Part shown: piece after piece, positions 1-9,347 of the stretch
How the letters are laid out: every line of letters begins with the position of its first letter
Numbering within the stretch: position 1 is the first letter of the stretch
Made by a program: the position numbers and the translations under genes
The notes under the pieces: generated by a model
What the model was told of the DNA's origin: nothing
The model's input: only the letters and a program-made list of their open reading frames with translations
Database searches by the model: none
NCBI GenBank assembly: GCA_035606175.1
Contig: DATNFW010000016.1
Location: 1 to 64,000, forward strand
Reading direction: 5' to 3'
Length of the DNA stretch: 64,000 nucleotides
Origin: JASHUC01 sp035606175
Lineage (GTDB): Bacteria; Pseudomonadota; Gammaproteobacteria; Steroidobacterales; Steroidobacteraceae

Positions 1-53
1 GCCGACAGTGCAAAACCGATCCAGCTCTTGTTCACGGTGTACCGAATCGTCAT
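1..53 (-). CDS. N-terminus of an unidentified protein, cut by the window edge
   Basis: An ATG at 53 on the minus strand opens a frame that stays open to the edge and reads MTIRYTVNKSWIGFALS. A strong Shine-Dalgarno (GGAGGAG, complement of 60-66) sits at the right distance upstream, which is the main reason for calling it. Only 17 residues are visible, so no family can be named. It is divergent from the peptide transporter that starts at 229. The 54-228 interval should therefore hold both promoters. Confidence 0.5.
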   Translation of the reverse strand, partial: MTIRYTVNKSWIGFALS

Positions 54-228
54 GGGAATGCTCCTCCGCTGGGGGGCCTGGCGAGCGGAGCTGCCCGGTT
101 CGGCGGCGCCGCTGCAAGGGGCGAGAAAGCTTAGCCTCTCGGCCGCGCCCTGGCAAAGAGCCGGGAAGCGACGCCCCTCGACCGATGCCGTATGCTGTGT
201 TGCATCGTGTTGCGAGGGGTTTCACACG

Positions 229-1779
229 GTGAATGTCACGGCCCAGTCGCCGCTTCCGGCCGCGTCCGCTCGCCCGGCGGGCAGCGCCGTCGCGCAGACG
301 CGCGCTTTTTCGACGGTCTTTCTGATCGAGATGTGGGAGCGCTTCGGCTTCTACGGCATGCAGGTGCTGATGGTCACCTACATGATCAAGAAGCTCGGAT
401 TCGAGGACACCCGCTCCAATCTCGTGTGGGGCGCGGCCGCAGCGCTCATCTATGCGACGCCCTCACTCGGCGGCTGGATCGGCGACAAGCTGATCGGTAC
501 GCGCCGCACGATGTTGACGGGAGCCGTCGTGCTCACGTTCGGCTACGCCCTGCTGTGGCTCCCGACAAATGATCCTTATGCACTCTATTTCGCGCTTGGC
601 GTCATCGTCCTCGGCAACGGCTTCTTCAAACCGAATGCCGGCAACCTGGTGCGCAAGATCTACGAGGGTGAGGAGAGCCGGATCGACAGCGCATTCACGC
701 TGTACTACATGGCCGTGAACATCGGCTCGATGATCTCGATGACGCTCACGCCCTGGATTCGCGACTATGTGGGCAGCCGCTTCGGGGACACGGCGGGGTG
801 GCATACCGCCTTCGGCGTTTGTGCGATCGGGCTCGTGCTCGGATTGATGAACTACATGCTGATGCGCCGTACGCTCGAGCACATCGGCTCCCCGCCCGAT
901 GCGGAGCCGCTGAAACCCGGACGGGTCTGGGCCATTGCCGCAGGGGCGGTCGCGACGGTGCTCGTTTCGGCGCTCATCCTGCAGAACATGGAGGTTGCGC
1001 GCATCTGCGTGTACGGCGCGGGCGTCGCGATCCTCGCGATCTTCGTTCATCTGATCCGCAACAGCCGTCCGGACGAGCGTGCCGGACTGCTGGCAGCTCT
1101 CGTGCTCGTGATTCAGACGATTTTCTTCTTCATCTTCTACCAGCAGATGTCCACGTCCCTGAATCTCTTCGCGCAGCGCAACGTGGACCTCGATTTCCGC
1201 CTCTTCGGCTGGCATCTGTTCACCTGGATTCCGGAGCAATACCAAAATCTCAACTCGATCTGGATCGTGATCCTGAGCCCCGTGCTGGTGATGATCTACA
1301 ACGGCCTTGGACGAATCGGCAAGGACGCATCCGTTGCCGGGAAATTCGCCTGGGGCTTCGCCGCCGTGGCGCTCGGCTATTTCACCTACGGCATCGGCGG
1401 GCGATGGGCAGTCGGCGGGCAGGTCTCCTCGTGGGTCATGGTCTGGGGATACGGACTCTATTCGCTCGGCGAGCTGCTCGTGAGCGGCCTAGGGCTCGCG
1501 ATGATCGCGCGGTACGTGCCGGCCCGCATGGGAGGCTTCATGATGGGCGCCTACTTCGTCGCATCGGGCATCTCTCAGTATTTCGGCAGTGTCGTCGCGA
1601 ACTTTGCGCACGTGCCGACCGATATCACCAATCCGGTCGCAACGCTTCCCATCTACACGCGTTTGTTCACGGAGCTCGGCTTCGCCGGGATCGGCTGCAC
1701 GCTGATCGCGATCGCGATGCTGCCTCTCATGCGCCGACTGTCGGCGCAGCACGCGGGGGCGGCGGACGCGGCGGCGTGA
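229..1779 (+). CDS. Proton-dependent oligopeptide (POT/PTR2) family MFS transporter
   Basis: Probable inner-membrane H+-coupled di/tripeptide symporter, 516 residues. Near the N-terminus it shows the family signature E-x-x-E-R-F-x-x-Y (E34, E37, R38) in the first membrane helix, followed by many hydrophobic helices. A segment near the middle (QYQNLNSIWIVI) resembles the region of Dtp-type bacterial peptide transporters between helices 6 and 7. I chose the GTG at 229 because GAGGGG lies about 9 bases upstream and the protein then begins just before the first helix. The frame is open further upstream to 28, but that stretch is low-complexity and lacks homology-like sequence. The stop overlaps the start of the next gene (GTGA at 1776-1779), so the three following genes are probably one operon. 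Substrate within the POT family cannot be read from the sequence. Confidence 0.9.
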   Translation: MNVTAQSPLPAASARPAGSAVAQTRAFSTVFLIEMWERFGFYGMQVLMVTYMIKKLGFEDTRSNLVWGAAAALIYATPSLGGWIGDKLIGTRRTMLTGAVVLTFGYALLWLPTNDPYALYFALGVIVLGNGFFKPNAGNLVRKIYEGEESRIDSAFTLYYMAVNIGSMISMTLTPWIRDYVGSRFGDTAGWHTAFGVCAIGLVLGLMNYMLMRRTLEHIGSPPDAEPLKPGRVWAIAAGAVATVLVSALILQNMEVARICVYGAGVAILAIFVHLIRNSRPDERAGLLAALVLVIQTIFFFIFYQQMSTSLNLFAQRNVDLDFRLFGWHLFTWIPEQYQNLNSIWIVILSPVLVMIYNGLGRIGKDASVAGKFAWGFAAVALGYFTYGIGGRWAVGGQVSSWVMVWGYGLYSLGELLVSGLGLAMIARYVPARMGGFMMGAYFVASGISQYFGSVVANFAHVPTDITNPVATLPIYTRLFTELGFAGIGCTLIAIAMLPLMRRLSAQHAGAADAAA

Positions 1780-2747
1780 AGCGTGTCCTCGTCTGGTACG
1801 GAGGCCACGAGCGGGCACTCTGCGAATCGCTGAGCCGCCTCGAGGACGTGCAGGTCGAGCGCGCGGAGAGCCGCGCGCACACGCTCGCGGCGATGGACGC
1901 GGCGGACGCGTTCGTCACATCGACCATCTATTGGGATGGTGAGTTTGCCGAACGCCTCCGGCATTCGCGGCGGCTCCTCTGGGTGCAGGTGCTCAACGCC
2001 GGGTTCGACAACATGGAGCGGCTCGGCGTGCCCGAACGAGTCACGGTGAGCACGCTCGGGGAGATCGGCTCGGCGATCGTCGCCGAGCACGCGCTCGCCC
2101 TGTTGCTTGCGCTCGCGCGCGGACTCCCGGCGGCGATCGAGGGACAGCGCGCCTGCGCGTGGAATGCGGGTCCGGTGATCCGCGCCGCGAGGACGCTGCA
2201 GGGTCTTGAAGTCGCCGTCCTCGGCTTCGGCCACATCGGGCGGCGGGTGGCCGCGCTCGCCGCGGCATTCGGCGCGCGGGTCGTCGCCTTCGCACGCACC
2301 GCACGCCTCGATCCGAGCGGCACCGAGGTGCGCGCGCTCGAGGCTCTCCGCCAGAGTCTGCAGGCCTTCGATGCCCTGCTGATCTGCGCCCCGCTCAACG
2401 AGGCGACCGCGCGGCTGGTCGATGATAGAGCGTTCGCGGCGATGCGCCGCGGCGCTTTCCTCGTGAACGTCTCGCGTGGAGGCATCGTCGACACCTCCGC
2501 CCTGCTCGAGGCGCTGCGCAACGGCAGCCTCGCGGGCGCGGCGCTCGATGTGGTCGATCCCGAGCCGTTACCGGTGTCGCATCCGCTCTGGTCGCTTCCG
2601 AACGTGCTGCTCACACCGCATACTGCGTGGGCAGGCGGAGGCTCGGGGCAGCTCCGTCGCATCGAGGAGCTCGTCGTCGAGAATGTCCGGCGCTTCGCAC
2701 GCGGCGAGCCCGTTCTGCACGTGGCCTCGATGAGCCGCGGGGGTTGA
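1776..2747 (+). CDS. D-2-hydroxyacid dehydrogenase (NAD-binding)
   Basis: 323-residue member of the D-isomer-specific 2-hydroxyacid dehydrogenase family, which interconverts 2-keto acids and D-2-hydroxyacids with NAD(P)H. The nucleotide-binding Rossmann motif GFGHIG is at about 150-155. The three catalytic positions are visible: R234 in NVSRGGIVD, E263 in DPEPLP and H282 in LTPHTAW. The GTG start at 1776 overlaps the transporter stop by four bases and suits translational coupling. The next gene starts four bases after the stop. With a transporter upstream and an enolase-superfamily enzyme downstream, it probably acts in catabolism of an imported acid or acid derivative; the true substrate is unknown. 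Confidence 0.9.
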   Translation: MKRVLVWYGGHERALCESLSRLEDVQVERAESRAHTLAAMDAADAFVTSTIYWDGEFAERLRHSRRLLWVQVLNAGFDNMERLGVPERVTVSTLGEIGSAIVAEHALALLLALARGLPAAIEGQRACAWNAGPVIRAARTLQGLEVAVLGFGHIGRRVAALAAAFGARVVAFARTARLDPSGTEVRALEALRQSLQAFDALLICAPLNEATARLVDDRAFAAMRRGAFLVNVSRGGIVDTSALLEALRNGSLAGAALDVVDPEPLPVSHPLWSLPNVLLTPHTAWAGGGSGQLRRIEELVVENVRRFARGEPVLHVASMSRGG

Positions 2748-2751
2748 AGCC

Positions 2752-3951
2752 ATGCGCATCAGCGAGCTCAGGATATTCCGCGCCGATGGGGGCTGGCGGC
2801 CGTTCTCCTTTCTCAAGATTCTCACGGATGAAGGAGTCGCCGGGTGGGCGGAATTCGCGGAGGGACCCTGGAGCCCCGCGCTCGCCGAGGTGATCCTCGC
2901 GCTCGGGCCCTTCGTGACCGGCCGCGACCCGCGCGTCTTCGCGCGGCTCTCCGCCGAGCTGCACGCGATGACTCAGTTCGCCGCGGGAGGGCTCAATCAT
3001 CAGGCCGTCGCTGCGATCGAGAACGCCTGCATCGACATCGCAGCCAAGGCGCACGGAGTGGCGGTGCATGCGCTCTTCGGCGGCCCGGTGCGGGACGATG
3101 TGGAGGTTTACTGGTCCCATTGCGGAAGCTTTCGCGTTCGTCATGCGGCGCTATTCGAGCGAGTGCTGCGCGTGCCTCCCTTGCGCACGCTCGAAGACGT
3201 GCGTCGCCTGGGCGAGGAGGCGGTGCGGCGCGGCTTCAAAGCGATCAAGACCAACCCGATCGTCTTCGGCGCGACGGGGCCCCGGCTCGTCAATCCGGGT
3301 TTCCTTCCGCAGGGAGTGCGTCTGGAGCGAACCGCGGATGAAGCGCTGATCCGCGCCATTTGCGATCAGATCGCTGCGCTGCGCGCAGGCCTCGGCCCGG
3401 ATGCCGGGCTCATGCTCGATGTGAATTTCGCTTTCCGTCCGGCTGCGCTGCGGCGGATCGCGCGAGGGCTCGAGCCGAGCGGGCTCGCCTGGCTCGAGGC
3501 GGATCTGCACGAGCCCGAAGCGCTCGCCGGCGTGCGCCGCGCAACCGTCGTGCCGATCGCCTCGCTCGAAACGCTCCATGGCAGGCGCGCCTACCGGCCT
3601 TATCTTCAGGCGCGCGCGATCGATGTGGCCGTGGTCGATGTGCCGTGGAACGGCTTTGAGGAGGCCGTACGCATCGCATCGCTCGCCGAGGCCTTCGAGG
3701 TGAACGTCGCGCCTCACAACTACTACGGTCCGCTCGCGGATCTGATGAGTGCGCAGTTCTGCGCCGTGGCCGGCAATGCCGCGATCATGGAGATCGAAGG
3801 CGACGATGTGCCCTGGAAATACGATCTGCTGAGCGAGCGGCCGCGGCTCGAGGCGGGTCGGTTCCGCATTCCGACCGGACCCGGCTGGGGCGCAGAGCCG
3901 CGCGAGGAGGCGCTTGCAGCGCATCCCTGGACGTCATCACAAGATCGATAG
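2752..3951 (+). CDS. Enolase-superfamily (mandelate racemase/muconate lactonizing type) dehydratase
   Basis: 399 residues, the usual size for sugar-acid dehydratases of the mandelate racemase subgroup. These enzymes abstract the alpha proton of a carboxylate using Mg2+. Visible elements are an N-terminal capping domain, K163/K166 in FKAIKTNP, likely metal ligands D223 (LDVN), E249 (WLEAD) and E273 (SLET), and the conserved H322 in APHNYYGPLA followed by E347 in MEIEGDD. The late PHNYYGP motif is typical of galactonate-dehydratase-like members. The ATG lies four bases after the preceding stop. It ends the operon; a strong hairpin follows at 3971-4008. The acid sugar or hydroxyacid it acts on cannot be assigned. 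Confidence 0.88.
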   Translation: MRISELRIFRADGGWRPFSFLKILTDEGVAGWAEFAEGPWSPALAEVILALGPFVTGRDPRVFARLSAELHAMTQFAAGGLNHQAVAAIENACIDIAAKAHGVAVHALFGGPVRDDVEVYWSHCGSFRVRHAALFERVLRVPPLRTLEDVRRLGEEAVRRGFKAIKTNPIVFGATGPRLVNPGFLPQGVRLERTADEALIRAICDQIAALRAGLGPDAGLMLDVNFAFRPAALRRIARGLEPSGLAWLEADLHEPEALAGVRRATVVPIASLETLHGRRAYRPYLQARAIDVAVVDVPWNGFEEAVRIASLAEAFEVNVAPHNYYGPLADLMSAQFCAVAGNAAIMEIEGDDVPWKYDLLSERPRLEAGRFRIPTGPGWGAEPREEALAAHPWTSSQDR

Positions 3952-3970
3952 TGCGCCGAGGAGTCCCCGG

Positions 3971-4008
3971 GCGCCGCAACCGGCGGAGTCTCACCGCCGG
4001 CGCGGCGC
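3971..4008. terminator. Strong hairpin between convergent genes
   Basis: Nested inverted repeats form a long GC stem. The outer arms are GCGCCGC (3971-3977) and GCGGCGC (4002-4008). The inner arms are CCGGCGG (3980-3986) and CCGCCGG (3994-4000), around the loop AGTCTCA. It sits between the stop codons of two convergent genes and could end transcription from both sides. There is no clear T-run on either side, so a canonical intrinsic terminator is not proven. Confidence 0.5.
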
Positions 4009-4023
4009 AGCGGGCGTGTCCTC

Positions 4024-4590
4024 TCAGCCGGGGTGCTTGCGCCAGTACCGATCGACCTTCTTTCGCCAGCTCGCGGAGGACCCGCGAGAGAGCTCGCTTT
4101 GGCTGATCTTCGGCGCCTGCTCGAATGCCGTTCGGTCGAGGACGATCTTTCCTGCCGCCATCATCGAGCTCGCAACGTCGTACGGAACGGGCGTGGTGCG
4201 TCCGTCGGAGCCGTTCACGACCACGTAGCGATGTGCCGACTTCGCCGGGACGACATCGGCGACGGTGCCGAGAGTCTGGCCGGAGCGGTCGTCGACCATC
4301 ATGCCGGAGGAGACGCGGCCCGCGCGCCCTGCCTCGGCAAGCCGCGTCGAGTCGCGCTGATGCGGGCTCGAGGCGCCGGTCGGATTCGCATTCTCATTGG
4401 TCGCCGCCTCGGGCGTGCCCCGACCGGTGACGTTGCGTTGATGTGGGCTCGATGCCGCCGCCGGTCCCGAGGACTGTGGCGCCGGCTGAGCTGCGCCCGG
4501 GTTCTGCGCGGGCGGGCTCTGTGTTTGAGCGAGGGCTGTGCAGGTGAGGCCCCAAGTCGCAAGCAGGATGCAGGTATCGCGTACGCGCAT
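4024..4590 (-). CDS. Exported PRC-barrel-like protein with SPHQR repeats
   Basis: 188 residues. The N-terminus is a Sec signal peptide (MRVRDTCILLATWGLTCTALA). A Gln/Pro/Ala-rich disordered stretch follows and contains two copies of the motif SSPHQR about 32 residues apart. The C-terminal half resembles a PRC-barrel (GMMVDDRSGQTLG, then YVVVNGSDGRTTPVPY), a small beta-barrel found in periplasmic and photosynthetic proteins. The ATG is preceded by GGAGG at good spacing. It lies downstream of the tricorn-like gene on the same strand, 120 bases away. Function unknown; the periplasmic location is inferred from the signal peptide. Confidence 0.75.
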   Translation of the reverse strand: MRVRDTCILLATWGLTCTALAQTQSPPAQNPGAAQPAPQSSGPAAASSPHQRNVTGRGTPEAATNENANPTGASSPHQRDSTRLAEAGRAGRVSSGMMVDDRSGQTLGTVADVVPAKSAHRYVVVNGSDGRTTPVPYDVASSMMAAGKIVLDRTAFEQAPKISQSELSRGSSASWRKKVDRYWRKHPG

Positions 4591-4710
4591 GACGAATCCT
4601 CCGCGTGGTAGATACGTCGAGCCGCAATTCGCGTACCGGGGGTTCGCAGCCGTGGCGGATGCGCCGAGCTGTGGCGGACGGTGGCGGATACGGTGGCGCT
4701 TGCGGCGGTC

Positions 4711-7700
4711 TCACAGGCTCGGCGGGGGCGTCTGCCCGCTCGGCGGATAGGCCGGCAGCGGCCGCGGCGGCGGCGGTAGCCCTCCGGGAGCTTTTGCGAG
4801 CTGCTTCATCAAATAATCGACCGCCGCCTCGAGCTGCGCGTCATGCCCAGCCGCGAGCTGACCCGGGTCCGTGTCGACTTCGATGTCCGGATCGACGCCG
4901 TGGTTCTCGATGACCCACTGCGAGTCGACTCCGTAAACGCTCTGCTCCGGCACCGTGACGTAGCCGCCATCGAGGAGCGACCAATTGCCGCGAATACCCC
5001 GCACGCCGCCCCAGGTGCGAGTGCCGATGAGCGGCCCGATACCGTATCTGCGGAAAAAATAGGGGAACAGATCGCCGTCCGAGGCGGAGAGGTGATTGAT
5101 CAGACACACCTTCGGCCCCGGATTGATCTGCTGCGGGATCGTCATGCGGGCACGCTCGCGGTCGGTCGTCATGCCGATGAGCATGCGGCGCAGCCGGGCG
5201 AGCACGATCTGATCGATGAATCCGCCGCCGTTCCAGCGATCGTCGATGATGAGCGCGCTGCGGTCGAGCTGCGGATAGAACTGGCGCACGAACTGCTCCA
5301 TGCCGAGCGCCTCCATGTCGGACATGTAGATGTAGCCGATCCGGCCTGCGGAGAGGCGATCCACGGTGTCGCGGTTGTGGTCGATCCAATCCTTCTCGCG
5401 CACGGACTGCTCGCTCGCAAGCGGCTGAACGGTGATCTCGCGCCGCTTGCCGCTCGGGCTCGCCGCGATGGTGAGCGTCACCGGCTGATTCTCCAGGCCG
5501 ACGAAAAGGCTGAAGGGATTGGTCGGTGAAGCCAGCTCGCGGCCGTTCACGGCGAGCAGGTACTCGCCCTGGCGCACATCGACTCCCGGCTCGGTGAGCG
5601 GGCTCCGGTATTGCGCCCTCGTATTGTCGCCCGGGTAGACCTTCGCGAATCGGTAGCGCCCCGATGCGCGATCGAGCGCGAAGTCCACGCCGAGAAGCGC
5701 CGTCGGCACGCGCGGGACGAGGTCCCCATCGTCGCCGCCGCCGACGTACGTGTGCGAGTTGCCGAGCTCCGACTGCACCTCGCCGATGAGGTAGTTGAGA
5801 TCCTCCCGCGAGCCGACGAGCGGCAACAGCTTCGAGTAGGCGGTGCGCACCGCCTGCCAATCGACGCCGTTCATCGGCGGCAGGACGAACAAGTCACGCT
5901 CGAGACGCCAAGCGTTCGCGAACATCTCCGCCCATTCCTCGGTCGGCCGGATCTCCGTGCGCATGTGCGCGAGATCGAGCGGCGAGGGTTTGCCGGGCGA
6001 AGCTTTTGCATCGACGATCTCGTAGCTGCCCCCGGTCTTCTTGTAGAGCACCTTCTCCCCATCCGCCGAGAGGCTGTAGTTGTCCAGGTCCTCGACGACG
6101 AGTCCGTCGCTGCGGGCTGCGAGATCGTAGACGCGCAGCGCCGCTTTCAAACGCGGCAGCGGACCCTCGAGCATCTGAGGCGCTCCGATCTGATAGAAGA
6201 TCTTCTCCCCGCGTGCATCGAGTGCCACGATGTCCGCAGGCGGAATGGGCACCGGCACTGCCCGGCCCATGAGCCCGTCGAAATCGATCTGTACCGGCGC
6301 GGAGGCGCCCGGCTTCCAGGGTCCGCTTTTCGATTCCTTCTTTGCCTCGACCGCTCCCTCGTCCGAGCGGGGCGCGAAGGGGGAGGGCTCGCTCTTGCGG
6401 AGCGTCGCGACATATATCCCCGTCATCTCGAGCGTTGCCACGTCGAATTCCGATTCGCTCAACGTGGGATTCGCATGCCGCGAGGAGACGAAGTACAGAT
6501 ACCTGCCGTCCGGAGAGAACACCGGCCCAAAATCGTTGGCGAGCGGCTCCGATACGCGTTGCGCTCGGTTCGATTCGAGGCTGTAGATGTAGATGCCGCG
6601 CTGCTGATTCGCGCCGGTCGTGCTGTAGGCGAGCCAGCGTCCGTCCGGCGAGAAGCTCTGGTCGTGTATTTCGTTGTATGGATCCTGCGCGACCTGCGTC
6701 GTGCGGCCGCTCGCGATATCGAGCAGCCACAGGCGATGGGCGCCATCGGCGAATGCCAGATGCTTGCCGTCGGGTGACCAGACCGGCGTGTAGAAAAAGC
6801 CCGTTCGGAAGCGCGTCAGGATGCGCTCCGGGCCGCCTTCGGCCGGGCGTGTCGCGATCTCCTGCTCGCCCGCCGAATCGGTCGTGTAAGCGACCGTCTT
6901 GCCATCCGGCGACCAGCTCGGGTGATCCTCGTCTGCGCTGCCCGTTTGCGTGAGGTCGCGTGTTGCGCCGTGCTCGGCGGGCACGGTGAACAGGTCGCCG
7001 CGCGCGGAGAAGAGCGCGCGCTTACCGTTCGGCGACAGTGCGTAGTCGGTCTGCTGAGCGGTATCTTTCGTGCGGATGAGCTTCGAGGCATCGACGTACC
7101 TCGGTCCGGTGCGCACGCCGTCGTCGGGCACGCTCACCTCGAGCCGGTGCAGCTGCTCGGAGGGCAGATCGAGTACCCAGAGCGCACCGCCCTGTTGGAA
7201 GACGATCCCCGCAGCGCCGGCGTTCGGCAGCCCCTCGCCCGGGCTCAGGCTCGGGAAGTCGATGTCGTAATCGACGAAATGCGTGATCTCGCGGAACTGC
7301 TTCGAGTCGAGGTCGTAGGCCCAGATGTTCTCGCGCCGCCGCGCATCCCGATCCGAAAGGAAATAGATCCGGCGTCCATACCACATCGGCGCGGTGTCGG
7401 TTCCGCGCCAGCTCGTGATCCGTGTCAGCTTCTTCGCGGCGACATCGTAGGTGTACACGTCCTGCGCCATCCCGCCGACGTATCGCTTCCAGGTGCGGAA
7501 GTTACGGAAGATGCGGTTGTATGCGAGCGAGCGCCCGTCGGGGCTGAACGTCATGAGCCCGCCGCTGTCGAGCGGCAGTGGCGTGGGAAGCCCGCCTTGC
7601 ACGGGAACCTCGTAGAGGCGCGGCGTCCAGTTCATCGACATCCGCCGGGAGAGGAACACCACGTCATTCGAGTCGCGGGTCCAGGTGACGACCATGTTGT

Positions 7701-8112
7701 TCGGTCCCCAGCGCGTGGGCGCCTGCGGGACAACATCCGAGTGGAACGTCAATCTGCGGGCCGCACCGCCGCCCGCGGGGATCACGTAGACGTCCTGATT
7801 GCCCTGGTATTTCGCCGTGAAAGCGATCCAGCGCCCATCCGGCGAGAAGCGCGGCATCAAATCGTAGCCGGACTCGGACGTGAGCCGCCGCGCAATACCC
7901 CCGGCGCGCGGCACGGACCAGAGATTGCCGTACGCCTCGAAGACGATCGTCCGATCGTAGAGTGTCGGGAATCGCATCAGCGTGCGACCGGCCACGCGCG
8001 CGGCGGCGCTCGAGGGGGCAGCTGCCGCGGCAGCTTTGTTTGAAAGAGCAAAGGGCGCGAGGAGCCCGATCAAAGCCGGGAGCGCGCCATGCCAGAGTCT
8101 CGAGCCACCCAT
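4711..8112 (-). CDS. Tricorn-like protease (beta-propeller, PDZ, S41 peptidase)
   Basis: 1133 residues, the length of full bacterial tricorn homologues, which degrade oligopeptides. A signal peptide (from MGGSRLWHG) is followed by two beta-propeller regions built of WD40/PD40-type repeats (many copies of SPDGR/SPDGK). A PDZ domain then precedes the C-terminal S41 core. The catalytic set matches tricorn: the SH pair in GNSHTYVGG (H787), the nucleophile S1011 in SASDGD, and E1069 in VIENHGVD. The Ser-to-Glu spacing of 58 equals that of Thermoplasma tricorn (965 to 1023). I chose the ATG at 8112, 19 codons inside the longest frame, because AAGGAGAGG precedes it and the signal peptide then starts correctly. 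It is exported, probably periplasmic, and ends with a Pro-rich tail. Confidence 0.93.
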   Translation of the reverse strand: MGGSRLWHGALPALIGLLAPFALSNKAAAAAAPSSAAARVAGRTLMRFPTLYDRTIVFEAYGNLWSVPRAGGIARRLTSESGYDLMPRFSPDGRWIAFTAKYQGNQDVYVIPAGGGAARRLTFHSDVVPQAPTRWGPNNMVVTWTRDSNDVVFLSRRMSMNWTPRLYEVPVQGGLPTPLPLDSGGLMTFSPDGRSLAYNRIFRNFRTWKRYVGGMAQDVYTYDVAAKKLTRITSWRGTDTAPMWYGRRIYFLSDRDARRRENIWAYDLDSKQFREITHFVDYDIDFPSLSPGEGLPNAGAAGIVFQQGGALWVLDLPSEQLHRLEVSVPDDGVRTGPRYVDASKLIRTKDTAQQTDYALSPNGKRALFSARGDLFTVPAEHGATRDLTQTGSADEDHPSWSPDGKTVAYTTDSAGEQEIATRPAEGGPERILTRFRTGFFYTPVWSPDGKHLAFADGAHRLWLLDIASGRTTQVAQDPYNEIHDQSFSPDGRWLAYSTTGANQQRGIYIYSLESNRAQRVSEPLANDFGPVFSPDGRYLYFVSSRHANPTLSESEFDVATLEMTGIYVATLRKSEPSPFAPRSDEGAVEAKKESKSGPWKPGASAPVQIDFDGLMGRAVPVPIPPADIVALDARGEKIFYQIGAPQMLEGPLPRLKAALRVYDLAARSDGLVVEDLDNYSLSADGEKVLYKKTGGSYEIVDAKASPGKPSPLDLAHMRTEIRPTEEWAEMFANAWRLERDLFVLPPMNGVDWQAVRTAYSKLLPLVGSREDLNYLIGEVQSELGNSHTYVGGGDDGDLVPRVPTALLGVDFALDRASGRYRFAKVYPGDNTRAQYRSPLTEPGVDVRQGEYLLAVNGRELASPTNPFSLFVGLENQPVTLTIAASPSGKRREITVQPLASEQSVREKDWIDHNRDTVDRLSAGRIGYIYMSDMEALGMEQFVRQFYPQLDRSALIIDDRWNGGGFIDQIVLARLRRMLIGMTTDRERARMTIPQQINPGPKVCLINHLSASDGDLFPYFFRRYGIGPLIGTRTWGGVRGIRGNWSLLDGGYVTVPEQSVYGVDSQWVIENHGVDPDIEVDTDPGQLAAGHDAQLEAAVDYLMKQLAKAPGGLPPPPRPLPAYPPSGQTPPPSL

Positions 8113-8152
8113 TGCCTCTCCTTTTCCCTCGAAGAGCACTCGCTCGCTCGCG

Positions 8153-8722
8153 TCACCACTGCGATGCATCGATGCTCGCGGTGCCGAGCACGCGAGCTTC
8201 CTCGCCGGGGCGGAGGGTCAGGGGCCGGCTCACCCAGCGGATGCGATGCTCTCCGGCAGCCTCGAAGCGCTCGTCGGGGTAGTTTCCGCGACTCACGACC
8301 GCGACGATCGGACTCGAGCAGACGTACACGAGACCACGCGCGGGCGCTGCGAGCTGCTCGATGCCGATCCGGAAGACGAGACGCATCTCATCTCCCGAAC
8401 GATGCTCGAGATCGCCGTCGCCCTCCGCGTGCGCCGAGGCGATTGCCGGGTCGTTGCCCTCCACCTGAGCGAGAGCGGCGCAGAGCGCATCGGCATCGAC
8501 CGAAGAGCGGATCCGCTGCGCGTAGGCGCCGTGGTCCGCATCGGGCACGAACGCGGCTGCAGCCGATGGAACGCCCCAGTGCTTGAGCGCCGGCGATGTG
8601 ACGGACACATCGAGCGTTCCGGCGATCGTTGCACCGCCGGAGCGAGCGAGCGCAGACGAAGCCGCAAGCGATATCGCCGCCGAGAGCAACAGAGACGCGG
8701 CTGCAGCCAGCGAGCTCGCCAT
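8153..8722 (-). CDS. Exported protein of unknown function
   Basis: 189 residues with a clear signal peptide (hydrophobic run LAAAASLLLSAAISLAAS, cleavage near SALARS). The mature part contains a stretch reading SPIVAVVSRGNYPDERF, then LRPGEEARVLGTASIDA, and has one visible cysteine (VYVCSS). I do not recognise the family. It ends 40 bases before the tricorn-like start and begins 22 bases after the isochorismatase-family gene, so it is probably in the same minus-strand transcript. Codon use and the signal peptide support it as a real gene. Confidence 0.68.
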   Translation of the reverse strand: MASSLAAAASLLLSAAISLAASSALARSGGATIAGTLDVSVTSPALKHWGVPSAAAAFVPDADHGAYAQRIRSSVDADALCAALAQVEGNDPAIASAHAEGDGDLEHRSGDEMRLVFRIGIEQLAAPARGLVYVCSSPIVAVVSRGNYPDERFEAAGEHRIRWVSRPLTLRPGEEARVLGTASIDASQW

Positions 8723-8744
8723 CGATCACCGTGCCGCGTGAGCG

Positions 8745-9347
8745 TCAGTGCCCGCGCCGCGGCGAGCGCGGCCAACGGAGCCGGCGAGAATCGCGAACGT
8801 CGGCTCCGAGCACGGAGCTCAGGTATGTCAACGCGAGGCGGTGCTCAGGTTTGGATGCGGCCGCCACGCAATCGCGGGGCACGGCGATTTCCAGATGTCG
8901 GATGTAGGCGTCGTTCGCCGTGAACAGAATGCATTGCTGAGTGGAGAGGCCCGCGAGCACGACACGCCGGACCTCCGCCTGCTCCAGCAGCGCGCCGAGC
9001 GGAGTTGCATAGAAACCCGAATGCCGGGGCTTCAGAATCACCGTGTCATTCTCTGCCGGAGCCAGCGCGTGCGCAACGTCGGCGCCCCGGGCACCGGGCG
9101 CTGTGCACTTCGCGAGGAGGCTGCGGAAATCCGAGCGCCACGGGCCGATATTGTCGTTGACGTAAATGACGGCGGCGCCCGCGGCGCGCGCCCGCGCTCG
9201 AAGACGCAGGATATTGGGCACGATCCGGCGCGCCGCTCCGAGCACCGCGCGCCCATCGGGGAATTCGAAATCGCTGAACATGTCGAGCACGAGGAGCGCC
9301 GCATCGGTTTTCGGCAGACCGAAGTCGCGCGCCTCACTGCGCGGCAT
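8745..9347 (-). CDS. Isochorismatase-family cysteine hydrolase
   Basis: 200 residues, the normal size for this family, which includes nicotinamidases, ureidoacrylate hydrolases and isochorismatases. The catalytic triad is visible: D22 in LVLDMF, K106 in VILKPRHSGF and C139 in STQQCILFTA. The KxxxSGFxxT context after the lysine is typical. The ATG at 9347 has GAGG five bases upstream and overlaps the end of the methyltransferase gene by 14 bases, so the two are probably co-translated. The frame is open further upstream but that part is only the methyltransferase gene in another frame. The substrate is not predictable; isochorismate itself is unlikely because no siderophore genes are nearby. 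Confidence 0.88.
   Translation of the reverse strand: MPRSEARDFGLPKTDAALLVLDMFSDFEFPDGRAVLGAARRIVPNILRLRARARAAGAAVIYVNDNIGPWRSDFRSLLAKCTAPGARGADVAHALAPAENDTVILKPRHSGFYATPLGALLEQAEVRRVVLAGLSTQQCILFTANDAYIRHLEIAVPRDCVAAASKPEHRLALTYLSSVLGADVRDSRRLRWPRSPRRGH

Noticed and set aside
28..228. N-terminal extension of the peptide transporter from TTG 28
   Set aside because: The extension is Arg/Cys-rich with no family similarity, and a Shine-Dalgarno precedes the GTG at 229.
4652..4698. Repeats of GTGGCGGA upstream of the tricorn gene end
   Set aside because: Only three short copies with uneven spacing. This may be a GC-rich chance pattern and no function can be supported.
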